This document shows positions 39,922 to 48,583 of a stretch of 64,000 nt of DNA, in pieces. Position 1 is the stretch's first letter, and each line of letters begins with the position of its first letter. Source of the DNA: Pseudomonadota bacterium (GTDB lineage: Bacteria; Pseudomonadota; Alphaproteobacteria; Rhizobiales; Xanthobacteraceae). The stretch is taken from the NCBI GenBank assembly GCA_023451825.1, contig JAEXYA010000017.1, positions 27,203-91,202 of the forward strand, written 5' to 3'. A model generated the notes under the pieces. That model did not search any database and was not told where the DNA came from. It saw only the letters and a list, made by a program, of their open reading frames with translations. The translations under genes were made by a program, and so were the position numbers.

Positions 39922-42279
39922 TTACGCGCGGCGCTGTTCTTTCTTTGCGTCCTTCGCCTCCCCGGCGTCACTGTCGTCAACGACCTCTTCCTTCGCCGGC
40001 GGGGGGAGCTGCATGATCGTGGTCTGGTTCGGAGCAGCGACCGCGATCCCCTCTTCCTGCAAGCGCATTTTCATGCGGCGATTGAATTCACGCTGCACGC
40101 CCCAGCGGCCGGTATCCGTACAGCGGATCTGACCGACCAGCGTGGCCATCGAACCATCCACCTTATCGACGCCCCACAATTCCAGATCGCTGCGCATGAG
40201 CGGACGATAGGCGTCCTCCTTGCGCATCTCGATGGCGATCTCCTTGAGGATCGCACCGACACGATCGGTATCTTCCTTGTAATCGACGCTCACGGACACC
40301 GCCGCATTGCCGACGCCGCGGCTGGAATTCGTAATGGTGGTCACCGCGCTGAATGGAATGATGTGGACCGAACCATCGCCGGCGCGAAGGCGGATGGTGC
40401 GGATCGACAGGTTCTCGACCACGCCGGACAGGCCAGACACCGCAACCGTGTCGCCCACCTGCACGGTGCTCTCGAGCAGAAGGAACAGGCCGGTGATGAC
40501 ATCCTGCACGAGCTTCTGCGAACCGAAACCAATGGCGACGCCGAGAATGCCGGCGCCGGCCAGCAGCGGCGCGACATTGACGCCGATTTCGCTGAGCACC
40601 GTGAGCGCGATCACCGCAATGATCACACCCAGCAATGCGGTGCGCAGCATGGGCTGGAAGGTGCGCAGCCGCGCAGCGCGCGCAAAGTGGCCGTCGCGCG
40701 TAAGCGACGTGAGCTGCCGCTCCATCAGCGCATTGGTGCCTTCCCAGACGACCGCGGCGGTCACAGCCGCGATCGCCACCGTGACGAATGCCGAAACGAC
40801 GCGACTGCCGATCTGGCCGCCATAGAACCAGACAATCGCGTTGACGCCCCATACTTCTAGCAGCGCCACGAGACCGATGACGGCCACGATGCCCGCCACG
40901 ACTTTGCGCAGCACCGGCAGATAGCGATTGGCCCGCGTCTCCAGTCCCGGGAAGCGCTTCAGGACTTCGGGCCGGATGCGGAAGCCGCGATCGATCAGGC
41001 TGAGCGCCATCATCGAGACGAGGCGCGTGATCAGCACGACGACCACGGTCCCAACGATATATTGCAGCAAGAGCGCGTAGCCGTTGCGAATATTGAGCGC
41101 CCAGATGCCCCAGGCCGCCATCACGATGACGATGCCGAAGACGTGCCACAGGCTCGCAAAGCGATTGCGCATGCCGTTCAGGAAGCCGGTGGCCCCGACG
41201 GGCCCGCGCAGCGCATCGGCCACCGGTTTGCGACACTGCAGAATGATGACCACGACGAACAAATGCACGACAAGCATCACGATCTTGATCAGAGCCAGAT
41301 GCGCCGAACGATAAAGGCCCATCATCAACGCGACATTGGCGATCGCGATGCCTGTTGCGCCGACCCCGACGATGCGGCGCGTCCAGATTTCGAGATAGGC
41401 TGCGGTCTCTTCCTTCACCCGGAACAACGCGAGCGGACCGAACAAAGCGCGCATACCGCAGATGATGGCGCGCGCCACCACATAGGAGTTCACGATGGCG
41501 AGGATCGCGAGACGCGTGGTGCCGGCGTCGCCGATCTGGGTGCCGAGCAGCAACGATACAGTGCTGGTGAAAACGAAGATCGGGATCAGTTCGAGCAGCA
41601 GGCGACCGATCACATAAGGTAGCCGAAGCAGCGACTGCCACGCGCGCGTCAGGCTGCGGCGGCGCGTGTTGAGATCGGGCACTTCGGTGATATCGGCCGT
41701 CGAGGACGGCGGATCGGCACTGGCGATGACGGCCGAGGGCGCCCGCGCAACGAAGGGAATCCGAGCTTCGAGCGCCGCTTGTGGTCGGCGCAGCAGCCAG
41801 ACGACGAGCCACTCGGCAGCAAGCGCACCGCCGAACACGACGATGAGCTTCCAGGCGATATCGAACAGGAGCTGATAGGTGTCGGGATCGTTGGCGGCGT
41901 TTTGCAGCCAGTACCATAGCGCGGGGAAGCGCGTGACCGACTGCACGGCGACCGAAACCTCACGCGAAATATCGCCGAGCTGATCCGCAATCGTCACCAG
42001 CAATTGCGCGCCGAGACTGTCGGCATCGAGCGGGATCGCGGGCTTCTTTTCAGGCTCTGCAGGCTTCGCCTGGGCGATCGCCTGCAGCGTAGTGATCATC
42101 TCCTTGCGCTTGGCATCGTCCTGCAACGTCTCCAGCGCGGCTTTCGCCTGGGCCGGCGTGAGCGCAGGCGCTGCGGCTGCAGCCGGCGCATCAGCCTTCT
42201 GCGCCAGCGCAGGCGCGCTGAATGGCGCTGCGAGCAAAAGACATAACAATGCGAAAAGCGGGAAAGACTTCTTCGCCAA
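39922..42279 (-). CDS. Mechanosensitive ion channel, MscS family (large, multi-helix)
   Basis: This is a 785-residue MscS-family channel that relieves osmotic down-shock. A signal peptide (KKSFPLFALLCLLLAAPFSA...ALAQ) is followed by an Ala/Pro-rich periplasmic segment, about eight to ten membrane helices, and the conserved MscS pore/beta domain (AGAGILGVAIGFGSQKLVQD, then VITGLFLLLESTVQVGDTV, and TIRLRAGDGSVHIIPFSAVT). The TTG at 42279 is proposed because AAGGGG lies at good spacing and the signal peptide begins at once. A longer TTG-started frame reaches 42357, and no ATG is available there. Confidence 0.9.
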   Translation of the reverse strand: MAKKSFPLFALLCLLLAAPFSAPALAQKADAPAAAAAPALTPAQAKAALETLQDDAKRKEMITTLQAIAQAKPAEPEKKPAIPLDADSLGAQLLVTIADQLGDISREVSVAVQSVTRFPALWYWLQNAANDPDTYQLLFDIAWKLIVVFGGALAAEWLVVWLLRRPQAALEARIPFVARAPSAVIASADPPSSTADITEVPDLNTRRRSLTRAWQSLLRLPYVIGRLLLELIPIFVFTSTVSLLLGTQIGDAGTTRLAILAIVNSYVVARAIICGMRALFGPLALFRVKEETAAYLEIWTRRIVGVGATGIAIANVALMMGLYRSAHLALIKIVMLVVHLFVVVIILQCRKPVADALRGPVGATGFLNGMRNRFASLWHVFGIVIVMAAWGIWALNIRNGYALLLQYIVGTVVVVLITRLVSMMALSLIDRGFRIRPEVLKRFPGLETRANRYLPVLRKVVAGIVAVIGLVALLEVWGVNAIVWFYGGQIGSRVVSAFVTVAIAAVTAAVVWEGTNALMERQLTSLTRDGHFARAARLRTFQPMLRTALLGVIIAVIALTVLSEIGVNVAPLLAGAGILGVAIGFGSQKLVQDVITGLFLLLESTVQVGDTVAVSGLSGVVENLSIRTIRLRAGDGSVHIIPFSAVTTITNSSRGVGNAAVSVSVDYKEDTDRVGAILKEIAIEMRKEDAYRPLMRSDLELWGVDKVDGSMATLVGQIRCTDTGRWGVQREFNRRMKMRLQEEGIAVAAPNQTTIMQLPPPAKEEVVDDSDAGEAKDAKKEQRRA

Positions 42280-42408
42280 GACGAGCCCCTTCAAGACGAT
42301 CTGGAAAGCGCCTTTTTCGCCTATTTCATGTGTCGGAAGTTTGGTTCCGGAGCTCAAAACATGCGAGAATCTGCAAAATCACGGCAGAGATGCGCGGAGC
42401 GGGACGCG

Positions 42409-43053
42409 TCAGATATCGCGGCCTTCGACCTTTTCGGTCAATGACTTGACCAGTTCCGGCACCTTTTCGAGATGCGGATTGACGGCGAGCGCCTTACGAT
42501 AGGCTTCGAGCGCCCGTTTATCGTCGCCGAATTCCTGCATAATCATGCCGAGGCCGGCCAAAGCCCCGAAATGCCGGGGCTCCCGCGCCAGCACCTGCTC
42601 GATATCTTCGAGGGCACGGGTGTAGTCGTTCTGCAAATAATACAGCGTTGCCCGCCGGTTCCAGCCTTCGATGTAGTCCGGCTTGAGCTTGACCACGGCG
42701 CTGAGCAGTTTCACCGAGACGTCGATCTGCTTGGCGTCCAGCGCGGTCTTGGCGCGGGTCATCAGCAAAGCTGCCGTATCGCTCTGGGTCTGCGACCACT
42801 GCGCCCAGATTCGGCCTTCGACGTGTTTGGCGCTGGCCTCATCCGGCGCGGCTTTCAGGGCGCCGAACAGAAAATCCAGGCCGCGGATCCTGTCCGCACC
42901 GATTTTCGGAAGTTTTTCAGGGGCTTGGGGGATGGCTTTGGGCGTGCTGGGCTCGACCGATTTAGGGTCCTTGACCTGCGCAAACGCAGGACTTGCCGCC
43001 AAGAGGACGGTGAGCAGAACGCCAAAACCTGCGGTCCGGACTTGCGATGCCAT
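42409..43053 (-). CDS. Exported tetratricopeptide-repeat protein
   Basis: This is a 214-residue periplasmic protein. The signal peptide (MASQVRTAGFGVLLTVLLAASPAFA) is followed by a Pro-rich linker and TPR units (ALDAKQIDVSVKLLSAVVKL, DYIEGWNRRATLYYLQNDYT, FGALAGLGMIMQEFGDDKRA). It probably acts as a protein-interaction adaptor; the partner is unknown. Same strand as rpmJ upstream and mscS downstream. Confidence 0.85.
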   Translation of the reverse strand: MASQVRTAGFGVLLTVLLAASPAFAQVKDPKSVEPSTPKAIPQAPEKLPKIGADRIRGLDFLFGALKAAPDEASAKHVEGRIWAQWSQTQSDTAALLMTRAKTALDAKQIDVSVKLLSAVVKLKPDYIEGWNRRATLYYLQNDYTRALEDIEQVLAREPRHFGALAGLGMIMQEFGDDKRALEAYRKALAVNPHLEKVPELVKSLTEKVEGRDI

Positions 43054-43154
43054 GGGTGAAGTCTAGACACGAAAAAACGCGCTGCAAAGCGGCAGCGCGT
43101 CAAAGACCTGTGATGTCGTGATGCCGGCCGGAAAATCTCCAGCCGAACAGCAGC

Positions 43155-43280
43155 TTAACCCTGGCGAGCCTTGAAGCGACGCTGGGTCTTGTTGATCACG
43201 TAAACGCGGCCCTTGCGGCGAACCAGACGGTTGTCGCGGTGACGGGCGCGCAGCGATTTCAACGAGTTACGGACTTTCAT
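43155..43280 (-). CDS. rpmJ: 50S ribosomal protein L36 (cysteine-free form)
   Basis: This is a 41-residue ribosomal protein, opening MKVRNSLKSLRARHRDNRLV and ending KTQRRFKARQG. It is the longer form lacking the CxxC...C...H zinc ribbon. In bacteria that carry both forms, the zinc-free form is the zinc-starvation alternative, but in many Alphaproteobacteria it is the only L36. The start at 43280 is fixed by family length. It is isolated from other ribosomal genes. Confidence 0.96.
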   Translation of the reverse strand: MKVRNSLKSLRARHRDNRLVRRKGRVYVINKTQRRFKARQG

Positions 43281-43507
43281 CGGTCGATCCTGAGTGCTTG
43301 CGATCGTGACTTCACATGCCATGCGTCGCAGGCCGAAATCAGCGAAAATGAGCTTTAACCCGCTGGCAGCCAAGCCGCCCGGGACCCGCGGTTTCTAGCC
43401 ACCACCGACCCCACTGTCAATCGAAACGGCCGACATCGCGCCTTTCGCGCGCGACATTTACAGGCCTTTGTCTCGTCGAGTGCCAAATTCCGTGCGGCAA
43501 CACAGCG

Positions 43508-44479
43508 TCATTCTTGCGGCACGTTTGCGGTCTTGACGACACCGCGCCATTTGGCGATTTCCGAACCGACAAAGGCCGCAAATTCGGCTCCGGTTCGCCT
43601 GCCGGGCTCAACGCCCTGCGTGGCGAACTTTTCTCGAGTCGCCGGGTCGGCCAGGATTTCCTGCATCGCCGCGACCAGTTTCTTGTAGACCGGGTTCCCA
43701 TCCGCCTGCGGCATATACATCCCGAACCAGGACGTCGCCTCGAATCCCTTCACCCCCGCCTCATCGAGCGTCGGCACGTCGGGCAGCGATGCGGCGCGCC
43801 GGAGGCTCGTGACAGCGAGCACGCGAATATTGCCGGCCTGCGCCGCGGGCAGCACCGTCGGCAGCGTGTCGAACATGATCGGGATGTGCCCGCCGATCAG
43901 ATCGTTCATCGCAGGTGCCGCGCCCTTGTAGGGAATGTGCTCGATATTGACGCCGGCCATCTGCTCGAACAATTCGCCGGCAAGATGATTGGCGCCGCCG
44001 ATGCCCGAAGAACCGAACGACAATGTGCCCGGCTCCTTCTTCGCCATCGCGATCAATTCGGCGACGGTCTCGGCCGGAAAATCTTTCGACACACACAACG
44101 CATTCGGCGCCGTCGCCACCACGGCGATCGGCGAGAAGTCTTTCTGTGTGTCGTATGGCAGGCTCTTCCGCAGGCTCGGATTGATGACGTGATGCGTCGC
44201 CGTGATCAGCAATACGCTGCCATCGGCGGGCGACTTCGCCACCGCATCGGAGCCGATGGTCCCCGATGCGCCCGGACGATTCTCGACCATGGCCGTGACG
44301 CCGAGCCTGTCACCGAGATACTGCGCGACGAAGCGCGCGAGAATGTCGGTGGTGCCGCCGGCCGGGAACGGCACGATGATCTTGATCAGATTGCCGGGAA
44401 TCGTCTGCGCACGCGCGGGCACAGCGGCGAGGCAAGCCACGGCCAAAACGGCCAGCATGCGTCTGCTGAGCAATGTCAA
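43508..44479 (-). CDS. Bug/TctC-family periplasmic solute-binding receptor
   Basis: This is a binding protein of about 323 residues for a tripartite tricarboxylate-type transporter. A signal peptide (LLSRRMLAVLAVACLAAVPA) is followed by the diagnostic IKIIVPFPAGGTTDILARFV and VENRPGASGTIGSDAVAKSP, then HIPYKGAAPAMNDLIGGHIP. TTG at 44479 is proposed because GGAGG lies five bases upstream; the ATG at 44458 is the alternative. No TctA or TctB membrane genes lie nearby, as usual for orphan Bug proteins. It follows two MaoC genes on the same strand. Confidence 0.9.
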   Translation of the reverse strand: MTLLSRRMLAVLAVACLAAVPARAQTIPGNLIKIIVPFPAGGTTDILARFVAQYLGDRLGVTAMVENRPGASGTIGSDAVAKSPADGSVLLITATHHVINPSLRKSLPYDTQKDFSPIAVVATAPNALCVSKDFPAETVAELIAMAKKEPGTLSFGSSGIGGANHLAGELFEQMAGVNIEHIPYKGAAPAMNDLIGGHIPIMFDTLPTVLPAAQAGNIRVLAVTSLRRAASLPDVPTLDEAGVKGFEATSWFGMYMPQADGNPVYKKLVAAMQEILADPATREKFATQGVEPGRRTGAEFAAFVGSEIAKWRGVVKTANVPQE

Positions 44480-44577
44480 TTCGTCCTCCAATATCGATTC
44501 TTATTGAATGACGTGCGAGGCTAGCCGCACGTCATTGCGCAAAGCTGTCGTTCAAAATCGATCGGAGTATAGGGCAC

Positions 44578-45018
44578 TCAGGCGGAAAGCGGAAACTCCA
44601 CCATCGCCTCGCCGGTCGCGACCTTTTCGTCGTTCTGGTTTTTCACCAGCACATCGATGAGCACCCAGCGCGATTTCTGAGTCACCTGCTTGGCCTTGAT
44701 GATGCCCACCGGTTGAATCGTATCGCCCGGCTTCACCGGCTTGACCCAGCGCGTTTCAAGCCGGCGATGAATCGCACCGGCCGGATACGCCCAATCCGTC
44801 AGCATGCGGGTGATGAGCCCGAAATTGTTCATGCCATGCATGATGATGCCGCCGAAATTGGTCTTGCCGAATGCGTTCTTCATGTAGTCGTCGTCGAGAT
44901 GCAGCGGATTGTAATCGAGCGAGCCGTCGCAGAAGAGACGGATGGATTCGCGCGATACGGCGAAGCTCGGGCCATCGATGGTGTCGCCGGCATTCAATGT
45001 TTCGAAATTCATGCTCAT
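44578..45018 (-). CDS. MaoC-like dehydratase (hot-dog fold), subunit 1
   Basis: This is a 146-residue enoyl-hydratase/dehydratase-like protein. The hydratase-2 motif is visible: LDYNPLHLDDDYMKNAFGKT then NFGGIIMHGM, with Asp35, Asn37 and His40. The ATG at 45018 follows GGGAGAGAATTC. It starts 20 bp after the second MaoC-like gene. Such pairs act as heteromeric hydratases, often on acyl-CoA or mesaconyl/itaconyl-type substrates; the actual substrate is unknown. Confidence 0.88.
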   Translation of the reverse strand: MSMNFETLNAGDTIDGPSFAVSRESIRLFCDGSLDYNPLHLDDDYMKNAFGKTNFGGIIMHGMNNFGLITRMLTDWAYPAGAIHRRLETRWVKPVKPGDTIQPVGIIKAKQVTQKSRWVLIDVLVKNQNDEKVATGEAMVEFPLSA

Positions 45019-45038
45019 GAATTCTCTCCCGCGCTCGC

Positions 45039-45509
45039 TTACATCGGACGGATGGTCTGGCCGCGGCCAGAGCAGATGACGTCGCCGTGCTGATTGAAGA
45101 ACACGTTGTCATGCACGACGAACAGCCGCTCACGCTTGATGAACTTGTCGAGCGCGCGGGCCTGCAGCGTGATGGTGTCGCCGGGCCGCGCCGGGATGTT
45201 GTAACTCCAGCTTTGGCCCGCATTCACGGTGCCGGGCGTGCGCATCCAGTCGTCGGTGGGCGTGCAGGAAAACATCAGCAGGATGTGGATCGAGGGCGGC
45301 GCGATCAGCCCCTCGTAAGGCGATGCCTTCGCGTAAGCTTCATCGAAGTACAGTGGATGATCTTCACCGACCGAGCGGCAATACAATTGGATCGCCTCCT
45401 TGGTCAGCACATAAGGCAGCGTCTTGCGCGGAACGCCGGGGACGATCTCGTCCCAGACCTTCCGCAAATTCGCGTCCTTCCAGAAATCGGTTTCAAAAAC
45501 TTGCGTCAT
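45039..45509 (-). CDS. MaoC-like dehydratase, N-terminal/FAS1-like domain subunit 2
   Basis: This is a 156-residue hot-dog protein resembling the N-terminal half of two-domain MaoC dehydratases (AIQLYCRSVGEDHPLYFDEA, then YAKASPYEGLIAPPSIHILL; Asp50-His51). The ATG at 45509 follows GGGAG. Longer starts at 45524 and 45533 lack a ribosome site. It is first gene of a putative MaoC-MaoC-Bug operon, divergent from an IclR regulator. Confidence 0.87.
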   Translation of the reverse strand: MTQVFETDFWKDANLRKVWDEIVPGVPRKTLPYVLTKEAIQLYCRSVGEDHPLYFDEAYAKASPYEGLIAPPSIHILLMFSCTPTDDWMRTPGTVNAGQSWSYNIPARPGDTITLQARALDKFIKRERLFVVHDNVFFNQHGDVICSGRGQTIRPM

Positions 45510-45534
45510 TCTATCGACTCCCATAATGTTCATC

Positions 45535-45568
45535 TGGCGAACTTTTTATTCGTGTTGCGAACTATTTT
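45535..45568. promoter_or_regulatory. 20-bp-period direct repeats between MaoC operon and iclR
   Basis: TGGCGAACTTTTTA (45535-45548) and TTGCGAACTATTTT (45555-45568) share GCGAACT with a 20-bp period, that is, the same helix face. A weaker GGCGATTTT follows at 45571. The position between the divergent starts fits an IclR operator. Confidence 0.5.
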
Positions 45569-45615
45569 TAGGCGATTTTGACTGACCTGCAAGGCGGGCG
45601 CTGAAGGGACTAAAC

Positions 45616-46386
45616 GTGGCCAAGGAAAGTGATGGATTTGTCCGTGCGATCGCGCGCGGCTTTGCGACGGTGGAAGCATTGGGCAAGGCGCCCGGCCGGC
45701 ACACGCTTTCCGAAGTCGCAGCGATTGCCGGCCTCAGCCGCGCCACGGCGCGGCGTATGCTGGCGACGTTGGTGGTGATGAAATATTGCGAGGCCGATGG
45801 CCGCTATTTCAGCCTGCGCCCGCGCGCGCTCGGCCTCGGCCTGTCCTATCTCAACGCGCTGCCCTATTGGGGTTATGCGCAGCGCGCGCTGGAAGACCTG
45901 CGCAACGAGACCGGCGAATCCTGCGCGCTCGCCGTGCTCGACGAGACCGAGATCGTCTATGCGCTGCGCCTTCCTGCGCGACGCATTCTCTCCGCCAATC
46001 TTGCCGTCGGCAGCCGCCTGCCCGCGCATGTGGTGTCGCTCGGCCGCGTGCTGCTGGCCGCACTGCCGGCCGACAAACGCGCGGACTATCTCGCGACCAC
46101 CGACTTCCAGCAATTGACCGCGCGCACGGTCGTCGACCCGACGGAGTTGGGCCGCGAACTCGATCGTGTTGACAGTGAAGGCTATGGCTGGATCGACGGT
46201 GAACTCGATCCCGCGATCTGCGGCATCGCCGTGCCGGTGCGGGACCATATGGGGCGCGTCGTGGCAGCGATCAGCGTGAATACGATTTCGGGCACGCTGA
46301 CCGAGGCGGAAGCGAAGGAGAAGTATCTCGTGCCACTGCGCAGGACGGCGCAGGATATCCGGACGCAGGCTTCCGCGGCAGGGTGA
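45616..46386 (+). CDS. IclR-family transcriptional regulator (PcaR/PobR-like)
   Basis: This is a 256-residue regulator: an N-terminal winged HTH (TLSEVAAIAGLSRATARRML), the YFSLRPRALGLGLSYL linker and an effector domain (SCALAVLDETEIVYALRLPA; LPAHVVSLGRVLLAAL; WIDGELDPAICGIAVPVRD). It resembles activators of aromatic-acid catabolism such as PcaR/PobR. It starts with GTG at 45616. Divergent from the MaoC-MaoC-Bug genes, which it probably controls. Confidence 0.9.
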   Translation: MAKESDGFVRAIARGFATVEALGKAPGRHTLSEVAAIAGLSRATARRMLATLVVMKYCEADGRYFSLRPRALGLGLSYLNALPYWGYAQRALEDLRNETGESCALAVLDETEIVYALRLPARRILSANLAVGSRLPAHVVSLGRVLLAALPADKRADYLATTDFQQLTARTVVDPTELGRELDRVDSEGYGWIDGELDPAICGIAVPVRDHMGRVVAAISVNTISGTLTEAEAKEKYLVPLRRTAQDIRTQASAAG

Positions 46387-46447
46387 AAATCAAAAAGACT
46401 GCCGCAACATAAGTAGAAGCCCAAGCGACAAGGTCGTCCACTCAAAA

Positions 46448-46467
46448 GTACGATGGACGTACATCGT
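46448..46467. promoter_or_regulatory. Nested dyads upstream of higB, putative HigA operator
   Basis: GTACG (46448-46452) mirrors CGTAC (46458-46462), and ACGATG (46450-46455) mirrors CATCGT (46462-46467). They lie 23 bp upstream of the higB start, where HigA autoregulation would be expected. Confidence 0.5.
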
Positions 46468-46489
46468 CAATTTCGCCATATTTGCTGGC

Positions 46490-46774
46490 ATGATCCTCAG
46501 CTTTAGAGACAAGCGGACGGAGCTTTTCGCCAAAGGCGAATTCGTTCGAGCGTTTCAGGGCTTCGACAAGCAGCGTTGGACGCGATTGGAGATTCTCGAA
46601 GCCGCCGTCACTTAGTCCGATCTGGCAGGATTGCCAAGCAATCGTCTTGAAGCACTCAAAGGCGATCGTTCAGGCCAGTACTCGATCCGCATCAACCAGC
46701 AATGGCGCATTTGCTTCGTCTGGCCGGAAGGAGACCAGGGGCCATCCGAAGTAGAGATCGTCGATTACCATTGA
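46490..46774 (+). pseudogene. higB: HigB-type (RelE superfamily) toxin gene with in-frame stop
   Basis: The frame reads MILSFRDKRTELFAKGEFVR at the start and, after a TAG at 46613-46615 (codon 42), resumes as LPSNRLEALKGDRSGQYSIR with INQQWRICFVW and ends EIVDYH. It therefore has the full HigB layout (94 codons) with the mRNA-binding and catalytic C-terminal half intact in sequence but cut off by one nonsense codon. The stretch before the stop (QRWTRLEILEAAVT) is normal HigB sequence, so a point mutation rather than a frameshift is the likely cause. The antitoxin follows 4 bp later. Confidence 0.85.
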
Positions 46775-46778
46775 GAAA

Positions 46779-47087
46779 ATGACCATGGCCCGACCGGCAA
46801 TCCATCCTGGCGAAATTCTCGCCGACGAACTGAACGAGATCGACGTCACGCCGACCGAACTCTCAAGGCAGATCGGCGTGCCGCCTAATCGCATCTCGCA
46901 GATCATTCAGGGCAAGCGTTCGATCACCGGAGACACAGCGCTGCGGCTCGGTCACTGGTTTCAAACCAGCGCACAATTCTGGCTCAATCTCCAGATGGCT
47001 TACGATCTGAAGAAAGCGGCGGAGGAGTTCGGACGGGAGATTTCAGCGCTGCCGACCAAATCGACGGTGCGGCGTGCAGCGCGTTAG
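46779..47087 (+). CDS. higA: HigA-family antitoxin (XRE HTH), orphaned
   Basis: This is a 102-residue antitoxin with the family opening ARPAIHPGEILADELNEIDV and the HTH TELSRQIGVPPNRISQIIQG, then KRSITGDTALRLGHWFQTSA. It is intact although its toxin gene carries a stop codon. The start may be 46779 or the ATG at 46785. It may persist as an autoregulator or as an anti-addiction protein. The palindromic repeat at 47089 begins immediately after its stop. Confidence 0.92.
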   Translation: MTMARPAIHPGEILADELNEIDVTPTELSRQIGVPPNRISQIIQGKRSITGDTALRLGHWFQTSAQFWLNLQMAYDLKKAAEEFGREISALPTKSTVRRAAR

Positions 47088-47088
47088 C

Positions 47089-47170
47089 CGTAGGATGGGT
47101 TGAGCGAAGCGATACCCATCACAGCAGGCGCATGTTGTGATGGGTATCGCTTCGCTTAACCCATCCTACG
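47089..47170. repeat. Intergenic palindrome (GTAGGATGGGTTGAGCG family), copy 1
   Basis: The arms GTAGGATGGGTTGAGCGAAG and CTTCGCTTAACCCATCCTAC enclose inner arms ATACCCATCACA and TGTGATGGGTAT. One arm encodes the last residues and stop of the convergent small membrane protein. Related copies lie at 48466 and 58194. Confidence 0.92.
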
Positions 47171-47326
47171 AAGGCAATGTGCCATCACCGCTAACGGCAC
47201 CGCCAGCATCAGCCAGCTCAGCGCCCACCAGATGCCGCCTTCGCCGATCAGTGCGGCGAGCAAGCCGAACACGGTGACGACACCGAGCATGATCGGCCAC
47301 AGCCATTGGCGACGGAAGCTGCTCAT
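47156..47326 (-). CDS. Small two-helix membrane protein, last gene of the TonB-PepSY operon
   Basis: This is a 56-residue protein with two hydrophobic helices (LWPIMLGVVTVFGLLAALIG and GIWWALSWLMLAVPLAVMAH). Its ATG overlaps the PepSY gene stop (ATGA). Its final residues RRMG and the TAA stop are encoded by the arm of the palindrome at 47089-47170, so the repeat has set its C-terminus. No family is recognised; co-location suggests a role in ferrisiderophore reduction or PepSY assembly. Confidence 0.75.
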   Translation of the reverse strand: MSSFRRQWLWPIMLGVVTVFGLLAALIGEGGIWWALSWLMLAVPLAVMAHCLRRMG

Positions 47327-48447
47327 CGTGCCGCCGCCTGTAAGCCGACGATCGCCGTCCCCGCCGCGCGTCGCCGCCTTCGCTTCGCCCACCACAGATA
47401 CAGTCCGCTGATCAGCACCACGATGGTCACGAGATCCAACAGTGCCCAGATGATCTTCAGCGGCAGGCCGCCGTAATCACCAAAGTGCAGCGGCTGCGAC
47501 ATGAAGAGCGTGGTCGCATACCAGGGCATGTCACGCACCGAGACGATCTGGCCGGTCGTGGCATCGGCCAGTGCCGGCTTGAGGATGCGGCTGGTGATCG
47601 GCGTGTTGCCGGTGAGGAAAATCGCCACATGCGACGGCGTTGCGAAGGGCGTGCCGGGAAACGCCACGGTCATCACATTCATGCCGGGCACGGCGGTGCG
47701 GACTTCACGCAGCACGTCGTCGATCCGCGCGCGTCTGGTCGGATCCTGCGCGGGCTTCGCCTGCGCGGCCATCTCGACGAGCTGGTTGGCCTGCCATGCG
47801 AGTTCGATCGGCGCGGCCAATGTGTTGATCACGCCGGTGAAGCTGACGACGGCGAACCAGGCCAGCGTGCCGATGCCCAGCAGATTGTGCAGATCGAGCC
47901 ATGTGCGCTGTGGCTTGCCGCGCCTGACGGCACCGAAATCGAGCCGGCGCGTGAACGGGCCATAGAGCACGACGCCGGAGACGATGGCGATGCACAGCAG
48001 CAGGCCCATGAAGCCGAGGAACAGCGTGCCGCCGATGCCGGCGAACAGATCGAGATGCAGCCGCAGCATGATGTAGAGAAAGCCCTCATTGGGCTGCGTG
48101 ATATCGATCTGCCGGCCAGTGCGGGTGTCGAACACCTGATAGTGGAAATCGCCGGGATCGGTGGTCATCAAGGGCGCCGTCGGCACCTTCACAATGGGAT
48201 GATCGCGATCGTAAAACAGATAGGGCACGACATGCCCCGGCCGTGCGGCGGACGCACGCGCGATGATGTCGTCAATCGAGGCCGCGCCCGGCGCGACGCT
48301 GGTGGTTTCGAGCTTGAGGTCGGGGCCGAGCTCGTCCTTGAAGATCAAGGGCAAGCCGGTGAGGCACAGCATCAGCGCGAACAGCGTGCAGACGAGGCTG
48401 CTCCAGCGATGCAGCCATGACCAGACGCGGATGGTGCGCGGGGTCAT
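47323..48447 (-). CDS. PepSY-associated TM helix protein (putative ferrisiderophore reductase-like)
   Basis: This is a 374-residue inner-membrane protein with four main helices and PepSY-type periplasmic domains (RVWSWLHRWSSLVCTLFALM at the N-terminus; FDTRTGRQIDITQPNEGFLY; RTWLDLHNLLGIGTLAWFAV). Conserved histidines in the helices (LHRW, LHLD, DLHN) are typical. Proteins of this type accompany TonB siderophore receptors and are thought to reduce or process ferric siderophores. The ATG at 48447 opens MTPRTIRVWSWLHRW. Downstream of the receptor gene, separated by a repeat. Confidence 0.9.
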   Translation of the reverse strand: MTPRTIRVWSWLHRWSSLVCTLFALMLCLTGLPLIFKDELGPDLKLETTSVAPGAASIDDIIARASAARPGHVVPYLFYDRDHPIVKVPTAPLMTTDPGDFHYQVFDTRTGRQIDITQPNEGFLYIMLRLHLDLFAGIGGTLFLGFMGLLLCIAIVSGVVLYGPFTRRLDFGAVRRGKPQRTWLDLHNLLGIGTLAWFAVVSFTGVINTLAAPIELAWQANQLVEMAAQAKPAQDPTRRARIDDVLREVRTAVPGMNVMTVAFPGTPFATPSHVAIFLTGNTPITSRILKPALADATTGQIVSVRDMPWYATTLFMSQPLHFGDYGGLPLKIIWALLDLVTIVVLISGLYLWWAKRRRRRAAGTAIVGLQAAAR

Positions 48448-48465
48448 GGCGAGACAAACGCCGTT

Positions 48466-48573
48466 CGTAGGATGGGTTGAGCGGAGGCGCGCAGCGCCGC
48501 AGCGAAAACCCATCGGCGGAGCTTGCCGCATCGAAAGAATGATGGGTTTTCGCTGCGCTCAACCCATCCTACG
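48466..48573. repeat. Intergenic palindrome (GTAGGATGGGTTGAGCG family), copy 2
   Basis: CGTAGGATGGGTTGAGCGGA pairs with the arm ending CGCTCAACCCATCCTACG at 48573; inner arms AAAACCCATC and GATGGGTTTT. It lies inside the TonB receptor-PepSY operon, between the two cistrons. Confidence 0.92.
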
Positions 48574-48583
48574 GTCCTGCGCT

